Of a DNA stretch of 64,000 nt, positions 21,349 to 31,320 are shown in pieces (position 1 is the stretch's first letter; each line of letters begins with the position of its first letter). This DNA is from Myotis daubentonii (taxonomy: Eukaryota > Chordata > Mammalia > Chiroptera > Vespertilionidae), in assembly GCF_963259705.1 (NCBI RefSeq), contig NC_081842.1:62136787-62200786 (forward strand). The letters run 5' to 3'. Both the position numbers and the translations under genes were made by a program. Under the pieces are notes generated by a model. That model was not told where the DNA came from and ran no database searches. It saw only the letters and a list, made by a program, of their open reading frames with translations.

Positions 21349-22409
21349 TCTATATATAAAAAAGGCTAATATGTTAAGTGTCTGATCGTCCACCGGTCGC
21401 TATGATGTGCACTGACCACCAGGGCGCAGATGCTCAATGCAGGAGCTACCATGAAGCACACTGGCCATTTACAGAGAAATGGCACTGTGGACCTGGCACC
21501 CACAAAGCAATACTTGGCTTCCCCCAAGTGGGACACAGGCCCTGCCACCACCCTGGAGTGACACTCCCCCAAATCGCTGCCAAGACCCCATGTCACAAAA
21601 TGTGGCCCACAGTCCAGCGCAGTCCAGCCCAGCCCAGCCCAACCCAGCCCCAAAACAGTTGCTGTGGGCCCTGGGTAATGACATCATGTAGCAACACCCA
21701 GCTTCCTCTCCCTAGCAACTAGCCTGCTTGCAGTTTCTTCACCCCAGAAACACAACTTGCTTTTTAGCCAGGTGGAAACATTTTACACTTTAACCAAATG
21801 TCTGTTAAACATTTTCCCATGCCTCTTCTCATTTGATCTTCACAGAAGTCCTGGAGTAGATAGATAGGAAACTCGGTGAAATCCTATTTTCTTTTCATTA
21901 GCCAGGAAATGGAGATTTAGAAAGCTTAGAAACTTGACCCAACTGAAAAGAAGTAAGAAATGGTGGGCCTTGAAAATGACTTCAGGTTTTCTCACTGCAC
22001 AGAATATAGTCAAACACTGCTGCAGTTAAATATTTTACCCTTTGTTCTCCCTGCGTGATCTACAATAATAATCTGCTTTGTGTTGATATTTACTGCTGTG
22101 TTGCAGACAATTACCTGAAAGAGAAGTTGGGGTGCTTCACTGGGCTGGAAAAAGTTTAGCTAAATCAGAAAGCAGGTCTAATTAAGCAAGTTTATTGTAT
22201 ATCTATAAAAGGCTAAATTAACTCACGCATGTGTGATACATGTAAAGCTTTTACTGGCACCAATTGCATTCATGTGTTTTGTTCTGTCATTGTCGATTGT
22301 GAATTTGGTTGACACTTCTATTATAGAGAAAAGGAGAATAGCGATATTAAAATATTTCTTCTAAATAATTTCCTTTCAGTGTGCACAAATTCGTGTACCA
22401 GGCCACTAG
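21349..22409 (+). mobile_element. Chimeric HeliBat-like Helitron with probable captured host DNA
   Basis: The 5' end TCTATATATAAAAAAGGCTA follows A (21,348). The proximal part (to about 21,720) is family-typical, sharing TGACCACCAGGG and CAGATGCTCAATG with the element at 34,585. About 21,725-22,200 resembles single-copy host DNA with an antisense MIR (21,810-22,020). At 22,202 a second Helitron-like 5' end (TCTATAAAAGGCTAAATTAA) begins, and the unit closes with GTGCACAAATTCGTGTACC and GGCCACTAG at 22,409. L1 sequence is continuous across the outer ends (TTTATCA | CTATATAATGATCTTC), so the whole 1,061 bp behaves as one insertion. Confidence 0.75.
21810..22020 (-). mobile_element. MIR SINE carried inside the Helitron
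   Basis: Antisense MIR pattern: TCATTTGATCTTCACAGAAG, AGCCAGGAAATGGAGATTTA, GAAACTTGACCCAACTGAAA. MIRs stopped moving long before bats existed, so an old MIR within a young Helitron implies capture of host DNA. Confidence 0.5.
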
Positions 22410-22542
22410 CTATATAATGATCTTCTTTATCTTTTGTTACAGTTTTTTACTTAAAATCTATTTTGTCTGGTATATTTATAGCTATTCTTGGTCTCTTTTG
22501 ATTTCCATTATAATGGAGTATTTTTTTTAATCCTTTTACTTT

Positions 22543-22744
22543 CTTTTTAAAAAATATATTTTTATTGATTTCAGAGAGGAAGGGAGAGGGAGAGAGAGAT
22601 AGAAAGATCAATGATGAGAAAGTAGCATTGATTGGCTGTGTCCTGCACTGGGGATTGAGCCCACAACCCGAGCATGTGCCTTTGATCAGAATCGAACCCA
22701 GTCCACAGTCCAATACTCTATTCACTAAGCCAAACCAGCTAGGA
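22543..22744 (-). mobile_element. Ves SINE, antisense, in L1
   Basis: Reads poly-T/A-rich tail first (TATTTTTATTGATTTCAGAG), then the body, then the B box in reverse (AATCGAACCC-like at 22,692) and the head ending AGCCAAACCAGCTAGGA. L1 text ATCCTTTTACTTT on the left and ATCTTTTGACTTT on the right form a degenerate target duplication. Confidence 0.85.
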
Positions 22745-25045
22745 TTTATCTTTTGACTTTCAACATCTGTGTGTCTTTGTAGCTGAAGTGAGTCTCTTGT
22801 AGACAGCATATCATTGATTATTGTTTTTTTAAAATTCATTCAGCCATTTTATGTCTTTTAATTGAAGAATTTAATCTATTACATTTAAAGTAATTAATGA
22901 TAGATAAGGCATGTTGCCATTTTGTTAATATTTTCTGGCTGTTTTAGTTCCTTTGTTCTTTTCTTTTGCTTGTTGTCTTCCATTGTGATTTAATAATTAT
23001 TGATAGGGTCATGCTTTGATTATTTTCTCTTTGTCTCTTGTGTATTGACTATAGGGTTTTTCTTTTGGTTACATAAAATGAGGCTTTCATAAAACATCTC
23101 ATAGTTATAGTACTCTATTTTAAGGTGACAACTTAACTTTGATCACATATAAAAACTGTACTCTTTTATTTCCCTACTCCACATTTTATGTTTTTGATGT
23201 CAATTTACATCTTTTTATATTATATTTACATTTGCAAATATGGTAGTTATAGTTATTTTTAATACTTTTGTTTTTTAACCATCATACCTGAGTTATAAGT
23301 GATTTATACATCACCCTTATAATATTAGAGTAGTCTGAACTTGAGTATATATATACTTTTACCAATGAGTTTTACACTTTCCATAAGCATTCATGTTACT
23401 AACTAGCTTCTTTTTGCTTCAGCTTGAAGAACCCCTTTTAGCATTTCCTGTAACATAGGTTTAGTGGTGATGAAGTCTCTCAGATTTTGTCTGAGACAAT
23501 CTTTATCTTTCACTTGTAAAAATAACATTGTGGGGTAAAGTATACTTGGTTGACAGTTATTTTTCTTTTAGTACTTTGAATATAACATCCTACTCTCTCA
23601 GCTTGCAAGGTTTTTGCCAGGAAATTTGCCTAAAGCTTTATGGAGATTCCCTTGTATGTTATGCTTCTCTCTTCTTTTGCTGCCTGCAGAGTATTCTCTT
23701 TGTCATTGATGTAGGGCAATTTGATTATGTGTCTCAGTGAAGTCTTACTTGGGTTGACTCTGTATATTTTTTAGCTTTATGTACTTAGATATTTATATCT
23801 CTCCCTAGATTTGGGAAGTTTTTAGCTATTTTCACTTTAAATGAGTTTTCTGCTCCCCTCTCTCTTTTCTTCTCTGGTACTCCCATAATGCATATAGTAT
23901 ATATTTAATGATGTCTTATAAATCCCATAGGCTTTCTTTACTTTTTCTTTTTTCTTTTCTCCCATGGATAATTTCAAATGACTTGTCTTGGAGTGAAGAA
24001 ATTCTTTCTTCTGTGATCAAATTTGATATTGATGCTCTACTGCATTTTCATTTCATTTATTGCATTATTCAGCCCCAGAATTTCTGGCTTATTTTAAAAT
24101 GATTTTTAGCTCTTCGTTAAATTTGTCATTTTGTTTATATATTGATTTCCTAATGTCATTGAGTTGTCTACTTTCTTTTGTAGCTCTCTGAGTTTCCTTA
24201 AAATAATTATTTTGAATTATTTGTTACACAATTCATTTATCTCCATTTCTTTGGGGTTGGTTACAGGAAACTTATTTTGTTCTTTTGGTATTGCCATGTT
24301 TCCTTGCTTTGAAATGTTTCTTTAAATCTTGCATTGCTATCTTTGCATCTGAAGAAGCAGTCACCTCTTCCAGTCTTTACTGACTGACTTTTGGACAGAA
24401 ATACCTTTACCAATAAGCCTCGCTAGGGATTCTGAGGCTTTCTCAAAACTTTTTTTTTTATATATGCAGCTATTCCACACTTCTTGTTCCATCTTGGTGG
24501 AGGGATTCTTAAGGTTGTATGATTCTCTTGATATTGCAGAGCCAGTATGGTGCTCAGAGTCTCTCATTTATTTTTCCTGGGCAATGCCCTGAATTGCTCA
24601 AATTTGTATGCTTTCTCCGAATCCCACAGCCGGGCCAGTTTCTGCATGTGCTTGTGATCTGTCAGCAAATTCTTTTACTTGCAATCCACAGGGTTGCTCA
24701 TGGAGAACTAGCCATAGGTGAGTGGGGTGGTAAGTGGGGCGGACTGAGCATTGGGTGTTCCTGGGGGCTAGTTTGCAGGATACACAGGCGAGGCCTCTCT
24801 GGTAACTCATGGGCGGGTTTCTTGGTGGAATCTGTGAAGCACTTAATAAGATTTGTGGCCCTTTGTTAAGTTCTGAGCCCTGGTTGCTATGCTTCCAGCC
24901 TCAACCAATCCTTTAACTAGCTGTGTTGATTACCTCCATATTCTTGAGCTTGCACAAAAGTATTCTTGTCTGAGTGTGGTTGATCTATGTACTGTGAGGG
25001 GATGGTGGTAGAAAACTCTTATTCCATCACCTTGCTGATGCCACT

Positions 25046-26007
25046 CTTCTCTATCTTCAACTTTTATTTTTCTTCAATATTTGAAATTTTATTCAGATTT
25101 TAAAAATTGGTGTCCCCATTTCTCCAAAACATTAGCTCATAGAGGTGTGTTTTGTGAAAGAGAGACTTTCTAATTTCAGAATCCACTTCTTTAATTTCAC
25201 TTAACATGCATACTTAGGATGAAGATATGATGAATAACTGAGAGAATATCTTTACTAAGCTGAGTTTCGATTGTGTTGAATGGTGCTGACTTGAGAATAT
25301 TATTATTCACCAAAATGCATTCTAGAAAACATCAAAGGCAGACATAAACTTTGGTTTTTAATACTAATTAGAGGCATCTATTTCCCAGGGGTGAGGCATT
25401 TATCTTTGAAAAGAGGGAGATAGTAAAGCATAGAAGAAGCATCCTGGAGCACCAACAAGCCAATAAATGATTGAGTGGCTTTAGGAAAGGAGGAAAAATA
25501 ATGGAGAAAAAAATAAGGGAGATAAAATGAGATGTTGTGGTGAAGATGAAGAGCTGGGAAAACAGCTCAAGTGTGTTTCTATGCATGGGGGATAAAATAA
25601 TTCAATTATGTATACTGCATTGCCTGTTTTTTTATACAAATTCTTTCCCTTTTTTGAGTCACGATCATATAACAATATTTAATTTGAAAAAAAATGTACT
25701 TTTCTCTGCAATTTTTGATCCCCAGGTGGGCTGATGCACCTATACATTTATTTGTACATTGCTAAATCTACCTCATTATTTATATTCAACACTTACAATG
25801 AATCTTGAAAACAGGAAGCACAAATTTCATGCTTTTCTTTCCCCAAATTTGAAGCAAATAGATGCAGCTTCATTTGACATACAGAAAAATAGAAACTTAT
25901 TTTGGGAGAGAGCTCAAAATATCTACATATTTTTCCAGGTTTTCCTGAGGTGTTTGCCTTCATATCAGTGAACATAATGCCATGGCAACCATGAGTAATT
26001 TAGGATC
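25046..26007. other. AT-rich DNA, no feature recognised
   Basis: No confident repeat or gene. Chance frames up to 72 codons on both strands. Confidence 0.4.
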
Positions 26008-26375
26008 TAAAGATCTGGGTTCTAGTCTGTGTTCTGTCTGTTCCTAGCTGGGTGATTTTAGGAAACTCAGTTAATCTCACCAGTTCTTAGTTTCTTTACT
26101 TGCAAAATAAAGATTTATCGCTGAAACCGGTTTGGCTCAGTGGATAGAGCGTCGGCCTGCAGACTGAAAGGTCCCAGGTTCGATTCCGGTCAAGGGCATG
26201 TACCTGGGTTGTGGGCATATCCCCAGTAGGAGATGTGCAGGAGGCAGCTGATCGATGTTTCTCTCTCATCGATGTTTCTAACTCTCTATCTCTCTCCCTT
26301 CCTCTCTGTAAAAAATCAATAAAATATATTTTAAAAAAAATAAAGATTTATGAAGAATACCTTTAAGGTTTCTAC
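26008..26375 (+). mobile_element. MIR SINE fragment, interrupted by a Ves SINE
   Basis: GGGTTCTAGTCTGTGTTCTG, CTAGCTGGGTGATTTTAGGA and AGTTTCTTTACTTGCAAAAT give the MIR core in sense. The Ves SINE at 26,119-26,336 is inserted in its 3' part. Confidence 0.65.
26119..26336 (+). mobile_element. Ves SINE, full-length, perfect target duplication
   Basis: Head AACCGGTTTGGCTCAGTGGA with A box, B box GGTTCGATTCC, body GCAGCTGATCGATGTTTCTC and an A-rich tail. The 15-bp duplication AAAATAAAGATTTAT occurs at 26,104-26,118 and 26,337-26,351 without mismatch, indicating a young insertion. Confidence 0.95.
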
Positions 26376-26840
26376 CATGCGGTTGTTTTTATTATAAAAC
26401 TCACGAGTCAATTCAATTCTCTAAAGCTTTTTTGGGAGTATTAACTATGTGCTAAGCACCAAACATAAAACAAATATGAGATAGCATGGTCTGAAATAGT
26501 TCACCATGGAAAAGAGCAACAGTAGAGAACTGTCTCAGATACTGTGACTGTGGAAGTGGGGCTGATTAATTCTATGCAAGAGGATTAAGAATAATCTCTG
26601 AATAAAGGTGAGGTTGAAGCACAATTTTGAAGGAGAGATAAGAGTCACCATGTAGACCAGAAAAAGGATTTTTTTATATTATGCAGCTCAAAGGTCTTTA
26701 GCCTGGATGTTTCCAAGTGTTCCAGGGTCTGATGTCTTCTTTCCTATAACATTGAGCCCCTAACTCTATCCTTTGCAGATGTCCATCAAGCCCTTAGTAG
26801 AAATCTATGTCTATGTTTTAGGTAAGAGACATTTATTATC
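26376..26840. other. No feature recognised
   Basis: Unique-looking sequence between the MIR/SINE nest and the hAT element. Confidence 0.4.
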
Positions 26841-26848
26841 TTCTAAGT

Positions 26849-27052
26849 CAGAGGTTCTCAACCTGGGGGTCGAACAACCTTTTCACAGGGATCGCCTAAG
26901 ACCACCAGAAAACACATATATAATTACATATTGTTTTTGTTATTAATCACTATGCTTTAATTATGTTCAATTTGTAACAATGAAATTGGAGGTCACCACA
27001 ACATGAGGAACTGTATTAAAGCGTTGCGTCATTAGGAAGGTTGAGACCACTG
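26849..27052 (+). mobile_element. Non-autonomous hAT element (MITE), 204 bp
   Basis: Ends CAGAGGTTCTCAACC and GGTTGAGACCACTG form imperfect terminal inverted repeats of about 14-15 bp. A perfect 8-bp duplication TTCTAAGT flanks it (26,841-26,848; 27,053-27,060), the hAT hallmark. No transposase is encoded. The perfect duplication suggests it is younger than the MER5-like fossils elsewhere in the window. Confidence 0.9.
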
Positions 27053-27060
27053 TTCTAAGT

Positions 27061-27435
27061 GGTTCCACTCTGAGAGATGCTTTGAAATTTTTACCAGCAA
27101 TAATCTTAGCTTTCAGCCCCTGAAGCTGTCACCCTTGCCTACTCAGCTCTACCTTCCCTCTTTCTTTCATGTTTCCAAGCTCCATGGATACAGACATCTT
27201 TTACTGGAGGTTTGGAGAAAGTAGAGGGCAATTATTAATAGTGGAGGAGGACAACTTTAGAGTAACTATCATAGAATTTCCATTGACCCTTGCTTTCAAT
27301 TATGGGAGTTTCTCTTGTCTCTCTTCATGTCTCCCCATTTTCCCTCAGGATTTCCCTTGTAAATCCCCAAATTCCTAGCACTTGATTAGGCAATGCAATT
27401 CAACTTCTCATTCTCATTCTCTGGCTATGCCCATG
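27061..27435. other. No feature recognised
   Basis: Pyrimidine-rich in places; a 69-codon plus frame at 27169-27378 is unsupported. Confidence 0.4.
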
Positions 27436-27445
27436 TAGCATGACT

Positions 27446-27670
27446 TTTTTTTTAAAAAAAATATATTTTATTGATTTTTTACAGAGAGGAAGGGAGAGAG
27501 GTAGAGAGTTAGAAACATCGATGAGAGAGAAACATCAATCAGCTGCCTCCTGCACACCTCCCACTGGGGATGTGCCCGCAACCCAGGTACATGCCCTTGA
27601 CCGGAATCGAACCCGGGACCCCTCAGTCCGCAGGCCGACGCTCTATCCACTGAGCCAAACCGGTTTCGGC
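27446..27670 (-). mobile_element. Ves SINE, antisense
   Basis: Starts with T/A-rich tail (TATATTTTATTGATTTTTTA), body AGAAACATCGATGAGAGAGA, reversed B box GGAATCGAACC, reversed A box and head ending GCCAAACCGGTTTCGGC. Flanks TAGCATGACTTTTTTT and TAGCCTGACTTTTTAA are near-identical target duplications. Confidence 0.93.
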
Positions 27671-27684
27671 TAGCCTGACTTTTT

Positions 27685-27747
27685 AAAAAATCTTCACCTG
27701 AGGATATGTTTTTTTAAAAATTGAGTTTAGAGAAAGAGGAAGAAAGA

Positions 27748-27810
<63 letters not shown>

Positions 27811-27937
27811 TCTCTCATATGCATCCCAACAGGGGATCAAGCCTATAACCTGGCTATGTGCCCTGACCAGGAATTGAACCCGCCATCTGTGTACGGGGCG
27901 ATGCTCCAACCAATTGAGCCACCCACTCAGGGCTGAA
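27685..27937 (-). mobile_element. tRNA-derived SINE with long (GA)n, antisense
   Basis: A distinct older-looking Ves relative: tail side ATCTTCACCTGAGGATATGT, a long GA run, then body GGGGATCAAGCCTATAACCT, reversed B box GGAATTGAACCC and head GAGCCACCCACTCAGGGC. The sequences flanking it (GCCTGACTTTTTA; GCCGGCTTTTTTA) suggest it used nearly the same target as the SINE just to its left. Confidence 0.85.
27750..27807 (+). repeat. (GA)n microsatellite within SINE
   Basis: About 28 GA units at the internal AG-rich region of the SINE. The open frames of repeated RE or LS dipeptides here are microsatellite translations. Confidence 0.95.
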
Positions 27938-27991
27938 GCCGGCTTTTTTAACTGAAGACACCCATTAAGAATGGGTAAGTCTTTTATTTTC

Positions 27992-28204
27992 ATTTTTAAA
28001 TATATTTTTATTAATTTCAGAGAGGAAGGGAGAGGGAGATAGAAACATCAATGATGAGAGAGAATCATTGATCGGCTGCCTCCTGCACACCCTCTACTGG
28101 GGATTGAGCCCGAAATGTGGGCATGTGCCCTTGACCTTAATCAAACCCAGGACCCTTCAGTTCACAGGCCAACATTCTATCCAATGAGCCAAACTGGTTA
28201 GGAC
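27992..28204 (-). mobile_element. Ves SINE, antisense
   Basis: Tail side TATATTTTTATTAATTTCAG, body AGAAACATCAATGATGAGAG and TGCCTCCTGCACACCCTCTA, reversed head GAGCCAAACTGGTTAGGA. More diverged than the copy at 27,446. Third antisense SINE in 760 bp. Confidence 0.88.
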
Positions 28205-29284
28205 AGTGTCTTCTTTAACTGATCTGTAGAATATGAAATGTGGGCACATTTACTTCTGTAACTTACTAGTTAAAATTAAAATCTAAAATAAAATTCACTT
28301 AAAGCAGACACACATTTTCCCTGTCATATTAAAGTGTTACAGTGAGACAGTTCATGGTGCTATGTTTGCCCTGTTCCACTAAATCTACAGAAACCCAGGC
28401 TATTTCTGTCTTGCTTCTTTGACCATGACCTATATCCTCAAGGTCATCCTGTGACCACTTGAGCTCAAGATGTTACACCTTGAAAGAATGAATGAAAACA
28501 AGGCAATGGGTAAGACAGTGCTTTATCTTAGGGAAGATTTATGAAAGTTGCCATGCAATTAACTGAAAATAGCTCTTTACATCTCATCAGCCAGAATTTT
28601 GCCCCATGGTCACACATCACACACAGCTATAAGGGAGGATCAAGAATGGAGCCCCTGCTAGAACTTAAGGGTTCTACTGCCACAGAAGAAGGAAAAATTG
28701 TATTAAGGGACATGCAGGCATTTTAGTGGCAATTCTTTTTTTGTGATGCAGAAGGTGTAAACAGAAGGCTCTAAGTAGCTTTTAGCTTGTCTTTATAGTG
28801 ACTATTTAATCTTATTCATGTGATTCTTTGTAGATCCTACACAGTTTCTCCAGATTCCACTTAAAAGATGGATGTTAAAACTAGACATGGAGTTGTAATA
28901 AGGGCCTCACCAAATCCTTAATCTCTGTTTACTCACTTGTCAAATATGAGACTTTTCTGTTACCATCATGGGATTAGAGTCCAGTTTTTTTAAGGAGCAT
29001 GAATGAGTCATCGGTTTTGTCAGTCTCATTTTTTTCTTCTGTTGTTATATTTGTGTTGCGTGAGTCAATAATCTTTTCTTTGGATTCTCTTTCACATATT
29101 CTTTTTTAAATATTTAACTTTGTACTGGTTCTCTTCAAGCTCTTTTTAATGAGAGCATTAAATCTGAGTAAGAGCTAAACTGTAAGGGGTTTAACAGAGT
29201 AAGTATCATAAAGGCATTGTTAATAAGGCCATTCTGTGAAAGCCTGTTGGATATATTTGGTATTTGTATAGCTATAATTATTCA
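28205..29284. other. Unique DNA, no gene recognised
   Basis: About 1.1 kb without a named feature; a 61-codon plus frame at 28541-28726 has no motif. Confidence 0.4.
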
Positions 29285-29720
29285 TTCATCCTTTTATTCA
29301 TTTAAGTGATATATACTAAGTGCCTACACCTTGTGCTTGTACTGAGCATGGTACCTGCCAGGGCCAGGCCATTAAAAAGTGCCAATAGACAAGGCTCCCT
29401 GACCTCATGGAGCCTACTCTCTAGTGGAAGAGAGATAACAACAACGACAAATAAATTAGTTATTTTCCTCTCATCATAGAAGCTCTAAGAAATGAAAAAA
29501 AAATGGATTCTGGGAAAGAAAATAATGAGAGTGGAGGTCTACATTAGGGAGGATAATCTCAGGCTAGGGCTCTCTGAAGAGGTGGCATTGAAACTGAGGC
29601 CAGAAGGATGAAATGAAACCAATCGTGAAGAAAAGCGGGGAAGAGCAGTCTAAGCAGAGGGAGCTGTGAACGCAAAGGGAAGAAACTTAGCCTGATGGAG
29701 ATGCTGAACACAGGACAGCA
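29285..29720 (-). mobile_element. L2 LINE fragment, antisense
   Basis: Contains ATACTAAGTGCCTACACCTT, CCCTGACCTCATGGAGCCTA, CTCTAGTGGAAGAGAGATAA and GAGGTGGCATTGAAACTGAG, the order of an antisense L2 3' end. It then gives AGCAGAGGGAGCTGTGAACG. Confidence 0.7.
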
Positions 29721-30154
29721 TGGATGGTGTGCCCTGGAAGGCTTAGTGGGCCTATTATAATGCTTGCTTTCAGAATGCAAATTTGTTTCAATACATTGAA
29801 CGGGAACAATTTGAGCATAATGTGGATTTTGCATTTGCTTATGTGTGATTTTGTCTGAGAGGAACACTAGGTGAATGCAGGAAACCATGCCCAGCTGAAC
29901 CAAGCGGTGTGGGAAATTACTAAATGTACACGTGCATATACCTCAGACATCTACCAGCTGCCTCAGTTCACTGTGAGCATACAAGTCACATCCATCCCCC
30001 CTGGCATTACAATCTTTCTCAAATGATTTTAAATATTCCTCCTCCCATCATTTGGCAATAATTCATAAGCTGAAACTCTCTGGCACCCACTTCCAAAAGC
30101 AAAATTCAAGATATTGATTGTAGTACTATACATTTCTTAACCACTTAACGTATG
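29721..30154. other. No feature recognised
   Basis: Unique-looking DNA leading into the L1 3' end. Confidence 0.4.
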
Positions 30155-30952
30155 AAAAAAATGATCAAAGTCACTAATCATCAGAGAAATGCAAGTTAAA
30201 ATGACAATGAGGTATCACTTCACACTTGTCAGAATCAACAAATGACAAGTGCTGGCGAGGATGTGAAGAAAAGGGAACCCTAGAACACTGCTGGTGGGAA
30301 TGCAGACTGGTGCAGCCATTATGGAAAAAAGTATGGAGTTTCCTAAAAAAATTAAAAATGGAACTGCCATTTGACCCAGTGATCCCACTTCTAGGGATAT
30401 ATATCTTAAGGAACCCAAAATGCCAATCAGAAAGAATATATGCACCCCTATGTTCATAGCAGTGCAATTTATAATAGCTAAGATCTGAAAACAGCCCAAG
30501 TGCCCATCAGTAGATGAGTGGATAAAAAAGCTGTGGTAGATTTACACCATGGAATACTATGCAGCCATAAAAAAGAAGGGTCTCATACTCTTTGGGAAAG
30601 CATGGAAGGACTTGGAGAGTATTATGCTCAGTGAAATAAGCCAGTCAGAGAAAGACAAGTATCACATGATCTCCCTCATATGTGGAATCTAATGAACAAA
30701 ATAAACTGATGAACAAAATAGATCCAGAGACATAGAAGTGTGGAACAAGCTAATGAATCTCAGAGAGATGGTGGGGGTGGGGAGAGCTTAACCAGTAAAC
30801 TTGTATGTATTATGCATAACCCATGGATACAGATAATAGGTTGGTGAAGGCCTGGGGTAGGGGTCAGGGGCGGGCTAGAAGGGGTCAATGGGAAAAAGAA
30901 AAGGGAGACATCTGTAATACTTTCAACAATAAAGATACATTTTAAAAATGTA
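30155..30952 (+). mobile_element. 5'-truncated L1 3' end, sense
   Basis: Runs from the ORF2 C-terminal coding region through the 3' UTR to an AATAAAG signal and A-rich tail (30,930-30,952). Landmarks: TCACTAATCATCAGAGAAAT, GGAATACTATGCAGCCATAA, ATGATCTCCCTCATATGTGG. About 0.8 kb of a roughly 6-kb element, a typical dead-on-arrival L1 copy. Confidence 0.9.
30220..30470 (+). pseudogene. L1 ORF2p C-terminal relic
   Basis: The translated segment contains [39 protein letters not shown] and [12 protein letters not shown], matching the cysteine-rich C-terminal domain of L1 ORF2p with its C/H residues. Truncated at the 5' end, so it encodes no endonuclease or reverse transcriptase. Confidence 0.85.
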
Positions 30953-31164
30953 AAATAAATGTGTAAGACTATGCTACCATTTTTATTAAATTTCTACCTT
31001 TATAAAATGTGCCGCTGATGAAGTTTTGGGCATTGCTCCTCCGTGGGTTTTTGTTGCATGATTTTGCAGAGCACAGCACTTTCAGGAATGCATATGTTAC
31101 ATTAAAGCAGAACTCTCGGTACCTGGGAAGGTTGGAGTAGGCAGAGGCCAGATCCTTATACATA

Positions 31165-31320
31165 ACCTTACACACTATGTAAAAGAACTTTTGTTTTTTC
31201 CTGGTTATAATGGGAAACCCTCAAAAGATTTTCAGCAGGGGCATAGCACGGTGTGATTTGTGTGGTGGTAATGTTTACAGTAGGAGCTGAGAGTTGAAGC
31301 AGAGAGATTAGTTGGGATTC
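31165..31320 (-). mobile_element. Possible L2 fragment, antisense
   Basis: TTTCAGCAGGGGCATAGCAC and GAAGCAGAGAGATTAGTTGG resemble the antisense L2 interior (ggagagtgacatgatc...). Weak. Confidence 0.35.

Larger units (their letters stand above)
20717..22900 (-). pseudogene. L1 ORF2 endonuclease-domain relic
   Basis: Minus-strand frames contain LNYILDQIDLIDICRTFHK, DHKTSSNKFKKIEIISSIFL (about 20,720-20,900) and GNQKRPRIAINIPDKIDFK and MLSTRDSLQLQRHTDVES (about 22,450-22,840). These match the order of the L1 ORF2p apurinic-like endonuclease domain, which nicks target DNA at TTTT/AA-type sites. The coding region is broken by the two SINEs, the Helitron and point changes, so it is non-functional. 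Confidence 0.8.
20270..25045 (-). mobile_element. Ancient L1, antisense, about 3.3 kb net, with three nested insertions
   Basis: The plus strand reads as the antisense of L1 from mid-ORF2 toward the 5' region. It starts TCTTAGTTTTGTTGATCTTT, passes the endonuclease coding region, then an upstream region containing CATTTCCTGTAACATAGGTT and TGGGACTCCCATAATGC-like text, and ends near TCCATCACCTTGCTGATGCC. The reverse transcriptase and 3' end are missing at the left. Two Ves SINEs (20,902-21,129; 22,543-22,744) and a Helitron (21,349-22,409) interrupt it, so all three are younger than the L1. Confidence 0.8.

Noticed and set aside
22447..22839. 130-codon minus frame as a host gene
   Set aside because: Its parts are L1 endonuclease relic joined through an antisense Ves SINE.
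27721..27993. Frames rich in RE or LS dipeptides over GA repeats (also 35,477-35,746 and 35,685-35,876)
   Set aside because: Microsatellite translations within SINEs.
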